Source of the DNA: Damh-18 sp964570795
GTDB taxonomy: Bacteria; Patescibacteriota; Minisyncoccia; Phycocordibacterales; UBA918
Reading direction: 5' to 3'
Assembly (NCBI GenBank): GCA_964570795.1
Contig: CAZMYZ010000015.1
Location: 1-18,783, forward strand
Length of the DNA: 18,783 nucleotides
Position numbers and translations under genes: made by a program. The notes under the pieces are model-generated. The model was not told the DNA's origin, made no database searches, and worked only from the letters and a program-made list of their open reading frames with translations. Of the stretch, positions 7,593-15,311 are shown piece after piece. Positions within the stretch are counted from its first letter, which is position 1. Each line of letters starts with the position of its first letter.

Positions 7593-9620
7593 CTATGGCT
7601 TGTCGTTTGTGGTGACACGCATCATGCGCTCGAGTTCTTTGGGGGTTGGCATCGTAGATTCTGTAGAAGTGGGTGCAGGAGCCAGTGCGACAGGAGTAGG
7701 CGTTTGTGCTATTGGTTGCGATGTCGGTACGGGCACGGATACCACAACTGGTTGCTGTACTACTTCTGGCATAGACATCGCGGTGGGTGCTTGTCTCCCT
7801 ACTAATACTTTTGGTGTTTCAGGTACTGCTTCGGAGGGAGTTAGTGGAAGAACCGCACTCAGTGCCGCTTTCAAATCATTACGATTTTGCTCGCTTCCTG
7901 GCTTTGTGGGTACACCATTACGCTTCTCTCCTGATGCATCGGGAGTCTCTACAATTTTTTTAAGTACCGAGCGTAAGTCGCTCACCTGCTGTGGTGGGCG
8001 CTTAGGATGTGTCGGCTTTGTACGTTCAGGGCGTTCACCACGCTCAGGCGTTCCCCCTTGTCTCGGTGTAGACACCCTTTGTGTCTCACGTACTACAGGA
8101 GCCACAGGTACTTCTGGGGCAGGTATTTCTACTACTACAGGCTTCGGCGCTTGCGCTGCTCGCTCCACATCGACACGAATAGGTGGACGAGGGCTTTCGG
8201 GTGTGCGCGATTCACGAGGAATAGATGCCCTTATTTCAGTGCGCGGCTGTTCTTCGATACGCGGTGGACGCGGAGCAAGCGGCGCAGTCGCAGGACGCTC
8301 TCTTCGCTCTTCTTTCTTGGGTACCTCTACACGCTCATGGAATTTATGAATATCCTCTTCCACCTGTGCACGAGGTTTTGAAAACTGTATACGACTTGAG
8401 GCAATCGCCATGTCGCGACACGAGACCACCGGCGGAGCAATGGGGGGTAATGTGATTGCAGAAAAAGGTTGTGAACCAATACCGTCTATCATGAGACTCA
8501 AGTACACCTGTGCAAATCCGAGGTTCACAATGTCTGCTGCAAGGAACTGTGGTGTGAAAATAGTCTCAAGAAACTCGGCATCAAGTGGCCCCACACGGAA
8601 GGAAATAATCGTACCGACGTTACCAAACACCGCGTCACGCACCTCCTCTTCCATCTGGGTAATGTACTGGTGCGCAATCGTGAGATTGAGGTGATATTTA
8701 CGTGCCTCAGAGAGGATGTTTGCAAAGGTTGCATTCGCAAACGATTGAAATTCGTCTACAAAGAAATAGAAATTGGGCATCTCGCGCATTCTCTCGGGAG
8801 AGAGATCGGCACGACTCATCGCCGCAAGGTAGATACGCGTGGTGAGCATGGAGCCAAGGAGATTTGCATTACTCTCTCCAATAAGCCCCTTTGAAAGATT
8901 CATAATGAGAATCTTTTTATTATCCATCATCTCACGAATATCAAACGAGGATTTTGGCTGGCCAATGATATTACGGATGATAGGGTTTGCAGTAAATTGC
9001 CCAATCTTATTTTTGATTGCATCACCCGCCTCCTGCATATAGCGCTCGTTATACTTTGCAAACTCATCCACCCAAAAAGACTTCACTCCCGGGTCTTTCA
9101 CATTTGCCACCACCAAGTTTCGATAATCCTTATCCGAGAGCATGCGATTTACCCCAAGGAGTGTCGAGCCCGGGTACTCAAGCAGCGCCATAAGGGTATT
9201 CTGGAGAATGTACTCCATACGCGCAGACCACGCATCAATCCAAATCTTTTTAAAGACTGACATAAGCCCTGACACTACGAGGTGGCGCTTGTCAGGGCCC
9301 ACATCCTCCATAATATTAAAAGAAACAGGATGCTCGGTATCAAATGGTGCAAAATAAAGCACATCATTGATGCGGTGCTCAGGAATATACTTAAGGAGCG
9401 TCTCCGCTGCAGAGCCGTGTGGGTCGATAAAAGCGAGTCCTTCACCGTTTTGAATATCCTGTACTGCCATGTTTTCGAGCAGGGTCGATTTTCCCATACC
9501 CGTCTTTCCAATGACATACACGTGGCGCTGCCTATCCTTCGCTTTTATACCAAATTGCACGTTTTTCCCCCGTGCATCCGTTTTTGCAAAGAACGTTATT
9601 TTATTCGGATCAAAAGCCAT
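7593..9620 (-). CDS. Type IV secretion/conjugation coupling ATPase-like protein (TraD/VirD4-type)
   Basis: A 675-residue protein whose first ~430 residues form a RecA-like hexameric ATPase: Walker A GKTGMGKST (38-46), LAFIDPHGS (62-70), KILIMNLSKG (236-245), Walker B FYFFVDEFQSF (284-294), and the sensor-like TIAHQYITQM (314-323). This is the layout of coupling proteins that move DNA or protein through type IV systems, with a TraM-recognition-like region. The last ~240 residues are Pro/Arg/Glu-rich and presumably disordered, with a short helical segment DLRSVLKKIVE. No N-terminal transmembrane helices are visible, unlike classical VirD4. The start is the ATG at 9620 because TATACT ends 6 nt before it; an earlier in-frame ATG at 9650 lies in the terminator hairpin. 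The pilin at 17523 may belong to the same machinery; that is inference. Confidence 0.85.
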   Translation of the reverse strand: MAFDPNKITFFAKTDARGKNVQFGIKAKDRQRHVYVIGKTGMGKSTLLENMAVQDIQNGEGLAFIDPHGSAAETLLKYIPEHRINDVLYFAPFDTEHPVSFNIMEDVGPDKRHLVVSGLMSVFKKIWIDAWSARMEYILQNTLMALLEYPGSTLLGVNRMLSDKDYRNLVVANVKDPGVKSFWVDEFAKYNERYMQEAGDAIKNKIGQFTANPIIRNIIGQPKSSFDIREMMDNKKILIMNLSKGLIGESNANLLGSMLTTRIYLAAMSRADLSPERMREMPNFYFFVDEFQSFANATFANILSEARKYHLNLTIAHQYITQMEEEVRDAVFGNVGTIISFRVGPLDAEFLETIFTPQFLAADIVNLGFAQVYLSLMIDGIGSQPFSAITLPPIAPPVVSCRDMAIASSRIQFSKPRAQVEEDIHKFHERVEVPKKEERRERPATAPLAPRPPRIEEQPRTEIRASIPRESRTPESPRPPIRVDVERAAQAPKPVVVEIPAPEVPVAPVVRETQRVSTPRQGGTPERGERPERTKPTHPKRPPQQVSDLRSVLKKIVETPDASGEKRNGVPTKPGSEQNRNDLKAALSAVLPLTPSEAVPETPKVLVGRQAPTAMSMPEVVQQPVVVSVPVPTSQPIAQTPTPVALAPAPTSTESTMPTPKELERMMRVTTNDKP

Positions 9621-9626
9621 GCGTAT

Positions 9627-9632
9627 AGTATA
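9627..9632 (-). promoter_or_regulatory. -10 hexamer TATACT, leaderless start of the coupling ATPase
   Basis: TATACT, then ATACGC, then ATG (minus strand) places the transcription start on the start codon. The region where a -35 would sit is inside the preceding terminator hairpin, so termination of the upstream gene and initiation of this one use the same DNA. Confidence 0.55.
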
Positions 9633-9640
9633 ACAAACAA

Positions 9641-9663
9641 CCCACGGCATGTACTGCCGTGGG
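9641..9663 (-). terminator. Terminator of the 9675-9884 gene
   Basis: CCCACGGCA and TGCCGTGGG pair over a 5-nt loop. On the minus strand the hairpin is followed by the T-rich TTGTTTGTT, a good intrinsic terminator 11 nt past the stop codon. Confidence 0.75.
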
Positions 9664-9674
9664 TGGTAAAAACA

Positions 9675-9884
9675 TCACGCAACTTCAAGGAGACCTCGTC
9701 GTTGCAATTCACTGCACACTGCAACATAGTTGCGTTCGCTTTGGGTTGTCGGTTCTAAAACCCATTGGCGCAACAGCAACAAATCTGCAGGTTTGCGATT
9801 GCGAGATATTTGTTCCTCGAGCGAAAGAAGCTCTCCGTCACTCAACGTGAGCACGTCATTCGTGTCACAAAAACGTGATGTCAT
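9675..9884 (-). CDS. Small protein of unknown function (69 aa)
   Basis: Unrecognised 69-residue soluble protein, predicted mostly helical (LSDGELLSLEEQISRN, PADLLLLRQWVLEP, SERNYVAVCSELQRRG), with two Cys. Support for the gene: a perfect GGAGGT 6 nt before the ATG at 9884, a TATGCT -10-like box at 9931-9936 giving a leader of about 40 nt, and a T-rich terminator at 9641-9663. It is therefore a complete single-gene unit sandwiched between the DUF4015 gene and the ATPase gene on the same strand. Like the genes at 6808 and 7238 it has a leader and ribosome site, unlike the long genes nearby. No function can be proposed from sequence. Confidence 0.6.
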   Translation of the reverse strand: MTSRFCDTNDVLTLSDGELLSLEEQISRNRKPADLLLLRQWVLEPTTQSERNYVAVCSELQRRGLLEVA

Positions 9885-9950
9885 GATGTAACCTCCAATA
9901 TGTAATTGAGAAAACAGCCCTCGGCATCATAGCATATCTACTAATTTCCA

Positions 9951-11252
9951 CTAGGACGCGTCGTTGAGCGCTCCACGGGTATAGATGTTCGAGGGAGCCC
10001 ATATCATCCAGGAATGCACGCCGGCGTCATAACTTGCCTGTATTTGATTGCGGACATCCATTGCATCATAATCACCACCATAGTCGAAGTCCTGTATCCA
10101 GGTACGGAGTTTGTCGGGGGAGTAGACCGGTTTTGCATAGCGTGCGGGTGTCGAAGTACCAATGCGCGTGTGCGCAAAACCGGCCACCACGGTGGTCGTC
10201 GCTTTCATTCTATCTGCCCCGCCCTGCATCGCATAATGGACTACCTTATAGGGATAGTCATTTGGATTACCGAGACCAAGGAACGAATTGGGATAATGAG
10301 ACGGATACACCATTGGTGCCACAAAATCAAAATGTGCAGCAGCACGCTCAAGTACCTGCCCGATAGAAAGATCATCGGTGTTTGTGGTCGTCATTCCAAA
10401 AAGGTCTACCGATGTCCATGGAGTAGACGACGCTCGTCCCGTATTTTCATGACGCACATCCGCAAAGAGAGCCTCGTCGTCAAGTTTTAGATTCAAGTAT
10501 TGAAAGAATGCTTCAAGGTTTGCTTGTTTATCACCCTTGTATTCGCCTTGCATACTCTGTGGAAATGCAATGTCCTGCATATTGCCGTCAGAGGGATAGC
10601 GCACATAGTCAAAATTGATTTCATCAAAACCAATATTATAGGTATCGCGCACGAGAAGTGTAAGATGGTCCCAATACGGGCGAGCACCTACATCAATAAA
10701 AGAAAGTCCTTTCCTATCTTTCCACACCGAACCATCAGACGCTTTTGCCACCGCAAGTTCAGGATGTGCTTTTGCATAAAATGGGTCCTGGAATACCGTA
10801 AGGCGTGCAATCACAAACACTCCCCTTTCATGGAGTTCTGCCACGAGTGCTTTCATGTCGGCGGCGCCACACTGTGCAGCGTCCCATGCACCACGCCACT
10901 CGGGTGCTATTGGTGGAAATGAAATTGTTCCCGAAAAATCCTTCACATCAATCACCACGGCATTGATTTCGGTTTCATCAATAAGCGTCACGAGTTTCTC
11001 ACGGAAAGAAGGAGTCCCCGCCACACACGAGGTCATATAGATTGCCTTCACTGCGGATGGAAGTGGCACATGCTCTATTACCTCACGCATATCAGGAGGT
11101 ATTTCTGTGGGGGCTTTTTTTTCTTCCTTCGTTGTGGCAGTCACTTCCACTGCATGGGGTGCATACTCTACCGCAGTGAGTCGTGGCAGCGCGACATATG
11201 ACGCAAGTACAAATGCGATTCCCGACACTCCCACAATCGATGCAAGTTTCAT
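9951..11252 (-). CDS. DUF4015 putative glycoside hydrolase, membrane-anchored or secreted
   Basis: A 433-residue protein with an N-terminal hydrophobic segment (about residues 5-22, signal peptide or anchor), a low-complexity linker (32-60), and a TIM-barrel-like domain typical of the DUF4015 (PF13200) family: VKAIYMTS (68-75), NAVVIDVKDFSGTI (97-110), VFVIARLTVFQDP (145-157), FDEINFDYVRYPSDG (209-223), and a C-terminal WMIWAPSN. Acidic residues in VIDVKD and DEINFDYVR are candidate catalytic groups, but the substrate of this family is not established. It probably acts outside the cell on wall or capsule glycans. The ATG follows the stop of the small membrane protein gene by 3 nt; the DDEE codons just upstream supply a weak GAGGAAT purine run. 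Confidence 0.85.
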   Translation of the reverse strand: MKLASIVGVSGIAFVLASYVALPRLTAVEYAPHAVEVTATTKEEKKAPTEIPPDMREVIEHVPLPSAVKAIYMTSCVAGTPSFREKLVTLIDETEINAVVIDVKDFSGTISFPPIAPEWRGAWDAAQCGAADMKALVAELHERGVFVIARLTVFQDPFYAKAHPELAVAKASDGSVWKDRKGLSFIDVGARPYWDHLTLLVRDTYNIGFDEINFDYVRYPSDGNMQDIAFPQSMQGEYKGDKQANLEAFFQYLNLKLDDEALFADVRHENTGRASSTPWTSVDLFGMTTTNTDDLSIGQVLERAAAHFDFVAPMVYPSHYPNSFLGLGNPNDYPYKVVHYAMQGGADRMKATTTVVAGFAHTRIGTSTPARYAKPVYSPDKLRTWIQDFDYGGDYDAMDVRNQIQASYDAGVHSWMIWAPSNIYTRGALNDAS

Positions 11253-11255
11253 AGA

Positions 11256-11510
11256 CTATTCCTCGTCATCCTTTTCACCTATAGGTGCAGATACTACAGA
11301 TGCACTTTCCACAAAGACGTCCGCGCGACGCTCCCCGCTCTCATGCTCAAGTGATTGAAAGAACGCATTACGACGAAGTGCATAACCCACTGCCATTAAA
11401 ACAATACCTGCACCCATAAGAAACCATTCCTTCCATTCAGTAGGGACGCCGACAAAGGGTACGAAAAAAACCAATATTCCAAATACAAAAACCAGTGTTT
11501 CTTTAGACAT
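11256..11510 (-). CDS. Small two-helix membrane protein (84 aa)
   Basis: Unrecognised 84-residue protein beginning MSKETLVFVFG. Two hydrophobic stretches (about 5-22 and 30-46) suggest a helical hairpin in the membrane, followed by RRN and an acidic, probably cytosolic tail ending EKDDEE. An in-frame ATG 18 nt upstream exists, but I chose 11510 because TATACT ends exactly 6 nt before it, which fits a leaderless transcript; the longer reading would translate the promoter. The next gene (DUF4015) starts 3 nt after this stop, so the two form one operon and may act together at the membrane. Confidence 0.65.
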   Translation of the reverse strand: MSKETLVFVFGILVFFVPFVGVPTEWKEWFLMGAGIVLMAVGYALRRNAFFQSLEHESGERRADVFVESASVVSAPIGEKDDEE

Positions 11511-11516
11511 AGAAAT

Positions 11517-11522
11517 AGTATA
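11517..11522 (-). promoter_or_regulatory. -10 hexamer TATACT, leaderless start of the 11256-11510 gene
   Basis: TATACT, then ATTTCT, then ATG on the minus strand, with no ribosome site. This decides the start codon. Confidence 0.55.
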
Positions 11523-11559
11523 GCGCACGAAGTGGAAAGGCGCGAAAGTGTGGAAAACC

Positions 11560-11602
11560 TAGGCAATCCCGGCCGAGGCTTCGCCTCGGCCGGGATTGCC
11601 TA
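11560..11602 (-). terminator. Strong hairpin terminator of the murD-murC-rsmI operon
   Basis: A perfect stem of about 20 bp with a 3-nt loop, beginning TAGGCAATCCCGG on the minus strand. It starts in the rsmI stop codon itself and is followed by GGTTTTCC. The T-tract is short but the stem is very stable. Confidence 0.75.
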
Positions 11603-12274
11603 TTGTGTCAGTAGAACTACAAATTCTCCGCGTACATGATCTGGGTGGTCAACAAAATACTGAAGCACTTCCTGTGGTGTCCCCGTCACCACTTCTTCAA
11701 ACATTTTAGTGAGTTCACGGCCAATAATTACCGTGGCAGTCTCCGGAAGTTCCTCAGCAAGCGATTCGAGCGTTTTCATAATCCGGTGCGGTGCTTCGTA
11801 GCACATCACAGGCATTGCGTATGCAGGAAGTGACTTGAAAAAAGTCTGTCGTCCTTTTTTCATCGGAATAAATCCGAGAAAGGCAAAACTATTCCCCGTG
11901 ACCCCTGCAATAGAAAAAAGTGCAGTGAGTGCTGAGGCACCGGGGATGGCGTCGACACGTACCCCTGCTTCACGGGCACGTGCTACCAAAAGCACCCCCG
12001 GGTCAGAGACCCCCGGTGTTCCCGCATCAGACACGAGTGCGATACGCTTCCCCGCCTCAAGATCACGCAAAATATCCTCATGTACTTTCTCGCTCGCATG
12101 TGCATCATAGCGTCGAAGTTTTGTTTCAATCCCATGATGCTTACAGAGATTGCCTGTGACGCGCGTATCCTCACAAAGCACATAGTCCGCCTCTTTGAGC
12201 ACCCGAATAGCACGCAGGGTGATATCCTCCATATTCCCTATTGGGGTCGCTACCACTGAGAGTATGCCATTCAT
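11600..12274 (-). CDS. rsmI: 16S rRNA (cytidine-1402 2'-O) methyltransferase
   Basis: A 224-residue tetrapyrrole-methylase-fold protein with the RsmI signatures: VVATPIGNMEDITLRAI (7-23), CEDTR (34-38), LVSDAGTPGVSDPG near residue 80, IPGASALTAL, FLGFIPMKKGR, and a late PHRIMKTLE. The family uses S-adenosylmethionine to methylate the 2'-OH of C1402 in helix 44 of 16S rRNA, tuning the decoding centre. It is shorter than the E. coli enzyme (about 286 aa) because the C-terminal extension is missing, a common reduction in small genomes. The start overlaps the murC stop as ATGA, so translation is coupled. It ends the operon at a strong hairpin. The altered 16S 3' end later in the window is not the site this enzyme modifies. 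Confidence 0.92.
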   Translation of the reverse strand: MNGILSVVATPIGNMEDITLRAIRVLKEADYVLCEDTRVTGNLCKHHGIETKLRRYDAHASEKVHEDILRDLEAGKRIALVSDAGTPGVSDPGVLLVARAREAGVRVDAIPGASALTALFSIAGVTGNSFAFLGFIPMKKGRQTFFKSLPAYAMPVMCYEAPHRIMKTLESLAEELPETATVIIGRELTKMFEEVVTGTPQEVLQYFVDHPDHVRGEFVVLLTQ

Positions 12275-13557
12275 GATACAAGTTGTGTTGCAAGATGAGT
12301 AATGTCACCGGCGCCCATAACAAGCACGACATCGTTTGCGCCAATGTGTGCTTTGAGTTCACGCACTACGGTCTCAAAAGAATCATGTGCATGAATGGGT
12401 ACTCCACCCTTCGCAACCGCCTCGGCAAGAAGTGTATGGGAGACACCGCTTTCGTTTTCTTCACGTGCGGCATAAATAGGCAAGATATATACTTCGTCGG
12501 CGATACTCAATGCACTTACAAAATTGGCAAAGAGTTCATTTGTGCGTGAATACGTATGCGACTGAAACACAAGAGTAATTTTCTTATCCGGATAGAGTTC
12601 TTTTGCACCTTTGAGCGTCGCGGCAATCTCGGTGGGGTGGTGTCCATAATCGTCGTACACTTTTGCCCCCTGCACCTCTCCTTTATATTCAAACCTGCGC
12701 CACGTACCTGCAAACTTCGTGAGTGCAGCCTTTGCTACCTCACGAGAAATGCCGACATACTCCGCCGCCGCTAAAGCGGCGGCGGCATTCATCTGATTAT
12801 GTACCCCTGGCATGGCAAGTGGGAGAAGCGGGTCAAAATACTTTCCATAATCCTGCACTCCCACCGTGACACCCTCAAGAATCGGTGCGATGTTTTCGCC
12901 ACCAAAATTTACAATCACTACTCCCTCCGGACGCACCTGGCGCGCAAATTCTCGAAATGCCTGCTGTACCTCACCGAGGTTTTTGTAGTAGTCGACATGC
13001 TCATGCTCGACATTCGTAATCACAAGCACATCAGGCGTGAGTGACAGAAAGTCACGCCTGTATTCACACGCCTCTACAATAAAATACTTGCTCTTCCCTG
13101 CACGATAATTACTCTTGGTGACAGCACGGAGTGAGCCTACGACACCACTTGGATCAAAGCCCGCTGCTTCAAAAATATCAATAAGCATTGCTGTTGTGGT
13201 GGTCTTTCCATGACTCCCTGCTACTGCAATAAGGTAGTATTCATTCGCTATCATACCAAGCGCATCAAAGTAATTGATGGCAGTGATTCCGAGTGCACGT
13301 GCTCGCACAAGTTCCTCGTGGTCATGAGGCATTGCTTCGGTATATACAAGAAGGTCGAGATCAGACGTTACATTACTTTCGCTCTGTGTAGGGAAAATCA
13401 GTACACCCTCTTCACTGAGCGCACGCACAATATCCGACTCCGTACGGTCAGAGCCACTCACCTGCTTTTTCTCATGGAGAAAAAGACGCGCGAGGGCCGA
13501 CATACCTATACCCCCGATACCCACGAAATGCACCTTTTGAATATCACTCAGTTTCAT
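12271..13557 (-). CDS. murC: UDP-N-acetylmuramate--L-alanine ligase
   Basis: A 428-residue Mur ligase. The N-terminal Rossmann motif FVGIGGIGMS (11-20), the P-loop GSHGKTTTT (114-122), the metal-region NVEHEHVDYY, and DDYGHHPTEI, which is the MurC-specific C-terminal-domain signature, are all present. It adds L-alanine to UDP-MurNAc using ATP, the first amino acid step of peptidoglycan precursor synthesis in the cytosol. It is shorter than typical MurC (about 460-490 aa). Mpl is excluded as the first choice because the HHPTE context and pathway neighbours fit MurC. The first 14 nt overlap the end of murD and the stop overlaps rsmI, so it is the middle gene of a coupled operon. An in-gene 11-bp palindrome sits at 12762-12785. 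Confidence 0.93.
   Translation of the reverse strand: MKLSDIQKVHFVGIGGIGMSALARLFLHEKKQVSGSDRTESDIVRALSEEGVLIFPTQSESNVTSDLDLLVYTEAMPHDHEELVRARALGITAINYFDALGMIANEYYLIAVAGSHGKTTTTAMLIDIFEAAGFDPSGVVGSLRAVTKSNYRAGKSKYFIVEACEYRRDFLSLTPDVLVITNVEHEHVDYYKNLGEVQQAFREFARQVRPEGVVIVNFGGENIAPILEGVTVGVQDYGKYFDPLLPLAMPGVHNQMNAAAALAAAEYVGISREVAKAALTKFAGTWRRFEYKGEVQGAKVYDDYGHHPTEIAATLKGAKELYPDKKITLVFQSHTYSRTNELFANFVSALSIADEVYILPIYAAREENESGVSHTLLAEAVAKGGVPIHAHDSFETVVRELKAHIGANDVVLVMGAGDITHLATQLVS
12762..12785. repeat. Intragenic palindrome in murC
   Basis: CCGCCGCCGCT and AGCGGCGGCGG form an 11-bp stem with a 2-nt spacer. It encodes an alanine-rich stretch (NAAAALAAAEY), so part of the symmetry may be a codon-repeat effect. 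Confidence 0.6.
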
Positions 13558-14902
13558 GTAACAGATTTGAAATTATCTCGACAAACTGATCGTTACGCTC
13601 ATATTCATTTACAAACATTCCGAAAGAAGCAAAACCCGGAGAAAAAAGAAGTACGTCGCCGGCCTCGCCTACGGCGAGGCCGGCTTCCACTGCACCCCTG
13701 AGACTATCCACCACCTCGCACACAATCGTATCTTTCAGCCTGTCAGTTCCCGTCCCAGGAAGCAGTACTACCTGCTTGCAATACTTTTCTACTGGTGCCA
13801 CAAGCACACTTGGGTCTACTTCCTTATACGCCCCGCCTGCAATAAGAATCACATTCTTGCCCTGAACAACTGCTTCAATCCCCCGCACCGTTGCCGTGGG
13901 CGTCGTCGCGTTATTATCGTTATAGACCTTCACTCCGTTAATCTCACCAAGATATTCGAGTCGGCCGGGCACTCCGGGGAATGTAGCGAGTCCTTCAAAA
14001 ATTTCTTCCTCACTCAATCCTGTTGCTTTGAGTGCTTCATACGCCAATGCGGCATTGAGACGATTGTGCTCACCAGGCATAGTAAGAAGGCAGTCGTCAG
14101 GAAGTACTGAGGAATCCACAAGGATAATATCCTGTGTCAATTCAGTAGAACACACGCGGGCGAGTTCTTGTGCGCGCAAAAGCACGTCACTCGTCGTCAC
14201 AAGCACATCACCCCCTTCTTGATGCAGGAAAATGTGTGCCTTGTCTTCAAAGTATGCATCCATACTCCCTTTGTAGTAGTTCATGTGATCTTCCATGAAA
14301 TTGGTGAAGATAGAAATTTGCGGGCTAATACCTAGTTCCCCAAAGCCCTGCAACTGCCATGAGTCGAGTTCCATCACTGCAATCGAATCCTCAGTCACTT
14401 CCTTAAGTAATTGCAAATTAGAGATACCGCGTACGTTCCCCCCAAGAATCACGGGTGCTCCTTCGGTTGTCTGTGAAAGAACGTGGTGAATCATATGCGT
14501 CACTGTCGACTTCCCTCGCGTACCCGTCACCCCAACAATGGGAATCCCTGAGAGTTTTGCAAAAAGTGCACCGCTCATCGCAATCTCCGCACCATCCTTT
14601 CGTGCGAGTGCAATGAATGATGAATCAAGAGGTACTCCGGCTGCTTTCAAAATCATATCTCTCCCCAAAAAATCTACATCTTTGTGCCCACCGAGAGCAT
14701 AGGTGATGTTGGAGTATTCTGAAAGTTTCTCAAGTGACCCTGCAAGTTGCTCCTCTGACTTCATATCGGTCACAATAATATCCGCGCCACACTCCGCCAA
14801 AAAGGCTGTGTCACCAATGCCACGCCCAAGAAGGCCCAAGCCCATCACAGTTATCTTTTTGCCAGAAAAGTATTCTGTATATTTTTGTATATTAGTATTC
14901 AT
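13544..14902 (-). CDS. murD: UDP-N-acetylmuramoylalanine--D-glutamate ligase
   Basis: A 452-residue Mur ligase with the MurD order of motifs: N-terminal ITVMGLGLLGRG (17-28), P-loop GVTGTRGKST (124-133), IFTNFMEDHMNYY in the ligase domain, GEHNRLNAALA, and VYNDNNATTPTAT, the variant of the NDSKATN motif that marks MurD. It adds D-glutamate to UDP-MurNAc-L-Ala. The open frame continues 37 codons further upstream through a structured repeat (E1), but that extension looks nothing like MurD, and CATACT lies 6 nt before ATG 14902, so I chose this start. It overlaps murC by 14 nt as the first gene of the operon. A diverged copy of its first ~23 codons lies upstream at 15184-15252. Confidence 0.92.
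   Translation of the reverse strand: MNTNIQKYTEYFSGKKITVMGLGLLGRGIGDTAFLAECGADIIVTDMKSEEQLAGSLEKLSEYSNITYALGGHKDVDFLGRDMILKAAGVPLDSSFIALARKDGAEIAMSGALFAKLSGIPIVGVTGTRGKSTVTHMIHHVLSQTTEGAPVILGGNVRGISNLQLLKEVTEDSIAVMELDSWQLQGFGELGISPQISIFTNFMEDHMNYYKGSMDAYFEDKAHIFLHQEGGDVLVTTSDVLLRAQELARVCSTELTQDIILVDSSVLPDDCLLTMPGEHNRLNAALAYEALKATGLSEEEIFEGLATFPGVPGRLEYLGEINGVKVYNDNNATTPTATVRGIEAVVQGKNVILIAGGAYKEVDPSVLVAPVEKYCKQVVLLPGTGTDRLKDTIVCEVVDSLRGAVEAGLAVGEAGDVLLFSPGFASFGMFVNEYERNDQFVEIISNLLHETE
13658..13684. repeat. Intragenic palindrome in murD
   Basis: GCCGGCCTCGCC and GGCGAGGCCGGC pair perfectly (12 bp, 3-nt loop). It is read in frame as part of VEAGLAVGEAGDV close to the C-terminus. Confidence 0.7.
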
Positions 14903-14908
14903 AGAAAA

Positions 14909-14914
14909 AGTATG
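14909..14914 (-). promoter_or_regulatory. -10 hexamer CATACT, leaderless start of the murD operon
   Basis: CATACT, then TTTTCT, then ATG on the minus strand, the same 6-nt geometry as five other genes in the window. It lies between murD and repeat E1. Confidence 0.45.
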
Positions 14915-14941
14915 AGGGCTTGGGCGTAAGGAAGGGGTCGG

Positions 14942-15051
14942 GTGAGAAGCGAATACTTGCAGCTTCGCAAGACTCGTTGAGATATTTTGTGAGGAACGAA
15001 ACAAAATATCCAACGAGTAGACAGTTCCTGTAAGGAAACCATGTGGTTTCC
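14942..15051 (+). repeat. Structured repeat family E, copy E1
   Basis: Order: GTGA; hairpin GAAGC/GCTTC; GCAAGAC; long stem ACTCGTTG + bulged A + GATATTTTG pairing with CAAAATATC + CAACGAGT; loop containing GAGGAACGAA; then TAGACAG and hairpin TTCC-TGTAA-GGAA. A further hairpin GGAAACC-ATGT-GGTTTCC (15034-15051) shares its 5' arm with the TGTAA hairpin, so the two exclude each other. It lies just upstream of murD. Confidence 0.7.
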
Positions 15052-15093
15052 CGTGGCGGAAGGCAGGGCGCTAGCCCGTCGGAAAACCGAGGG

Positions 15094-15187
15094 GTGAGCC
15101 AGTCTGGTAGACTGGCGCAAGACCTTTTGAGATATTTTTGAGTTCACGAACAAAATATCCAAAAGGTGTACTGAACCTGTAAGGTTT
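15094..15187 (+). repeat. Structured repeat family E, copy E2
   Basis: GTGA; hairpin GCCAGTC/GACTGGC; GCAAGAC; long stem ACCTTTTG + A bulge + GATATTTT pairing with AAAATATC + CAAAAGGT; loop with GAGTTCACGAA; hairpin AACC-TGTAA-GGTT. The paired bases differ from E1 but pairing is kept. Its end abuts the murD remnant. Confidence 0.7.
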
Positions 15188-15252
15188 CCGAGTTGCCCAT
15201 GTCCCATTACAGTAATTTTCTTTCCTTTAAAATACTCTTTGAAGTCGGTCAT
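15184..15252 (-). pseudogene. Remnant of a second murD 5' end
   Basis: Translation from ATG 15252 gives MTDFKEYFKGKKITVMGHGQ and then LGN, which closely parallels the true MurD start (IQKYTEYFSGKKITVMGLGLLGRG). After about 23 codons the similarity ends exactly where repeat E2 begins, and the frame then reads through the repeats. The DNA of the two starts differs at many positions, so this is not a recent tandem duplication. It has its own TATGAT box 8 nt before the ATG. It may be a leftover of an older or horizontally acquired murD cut off by the repeat pair. Confidence 0.6.
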
Positions 15253-15298
15253 ATAATCGCATCATAGCATAGTGAACTAACACGGTCACTCTCTATGA

Positions 15299-15304
15299 TA
15301 CACT
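15299..15304 (+). promoter_or_regulatory. -10-like box TACACT before the GtrA gene
   Basis: TACACT ends 7 nt before ATG 15312, and no ribosome site is visible. The 59-nt space between this gene and the murD remnant holds back-to-back -10-like boxes. Confidence 0.35.
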
Positions 15305-15311
15305 CTAAATA

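Noticed and set aside
7546..8349. 267-codon plus-strand frame
   Set aside because: It is antisense to the low-complexity Pro/Arg tail of the coupling ATPase; its Gly/Ser/Thr-rich product has no family features or start signals.
14903..15013. N-terminal extension of murD by 37 codons
   Set aside because: It reads through repeat E1, has no MurD similarity, and the later ATG has a well-placed -10 box.
14899..15252. 117-codon minus-strand frame starting with a MurD-like segment
   Set aside because: Only the first ~23 codons resemble MurD; the rest translates structured repeats. Reported as a pseudogene remnant.
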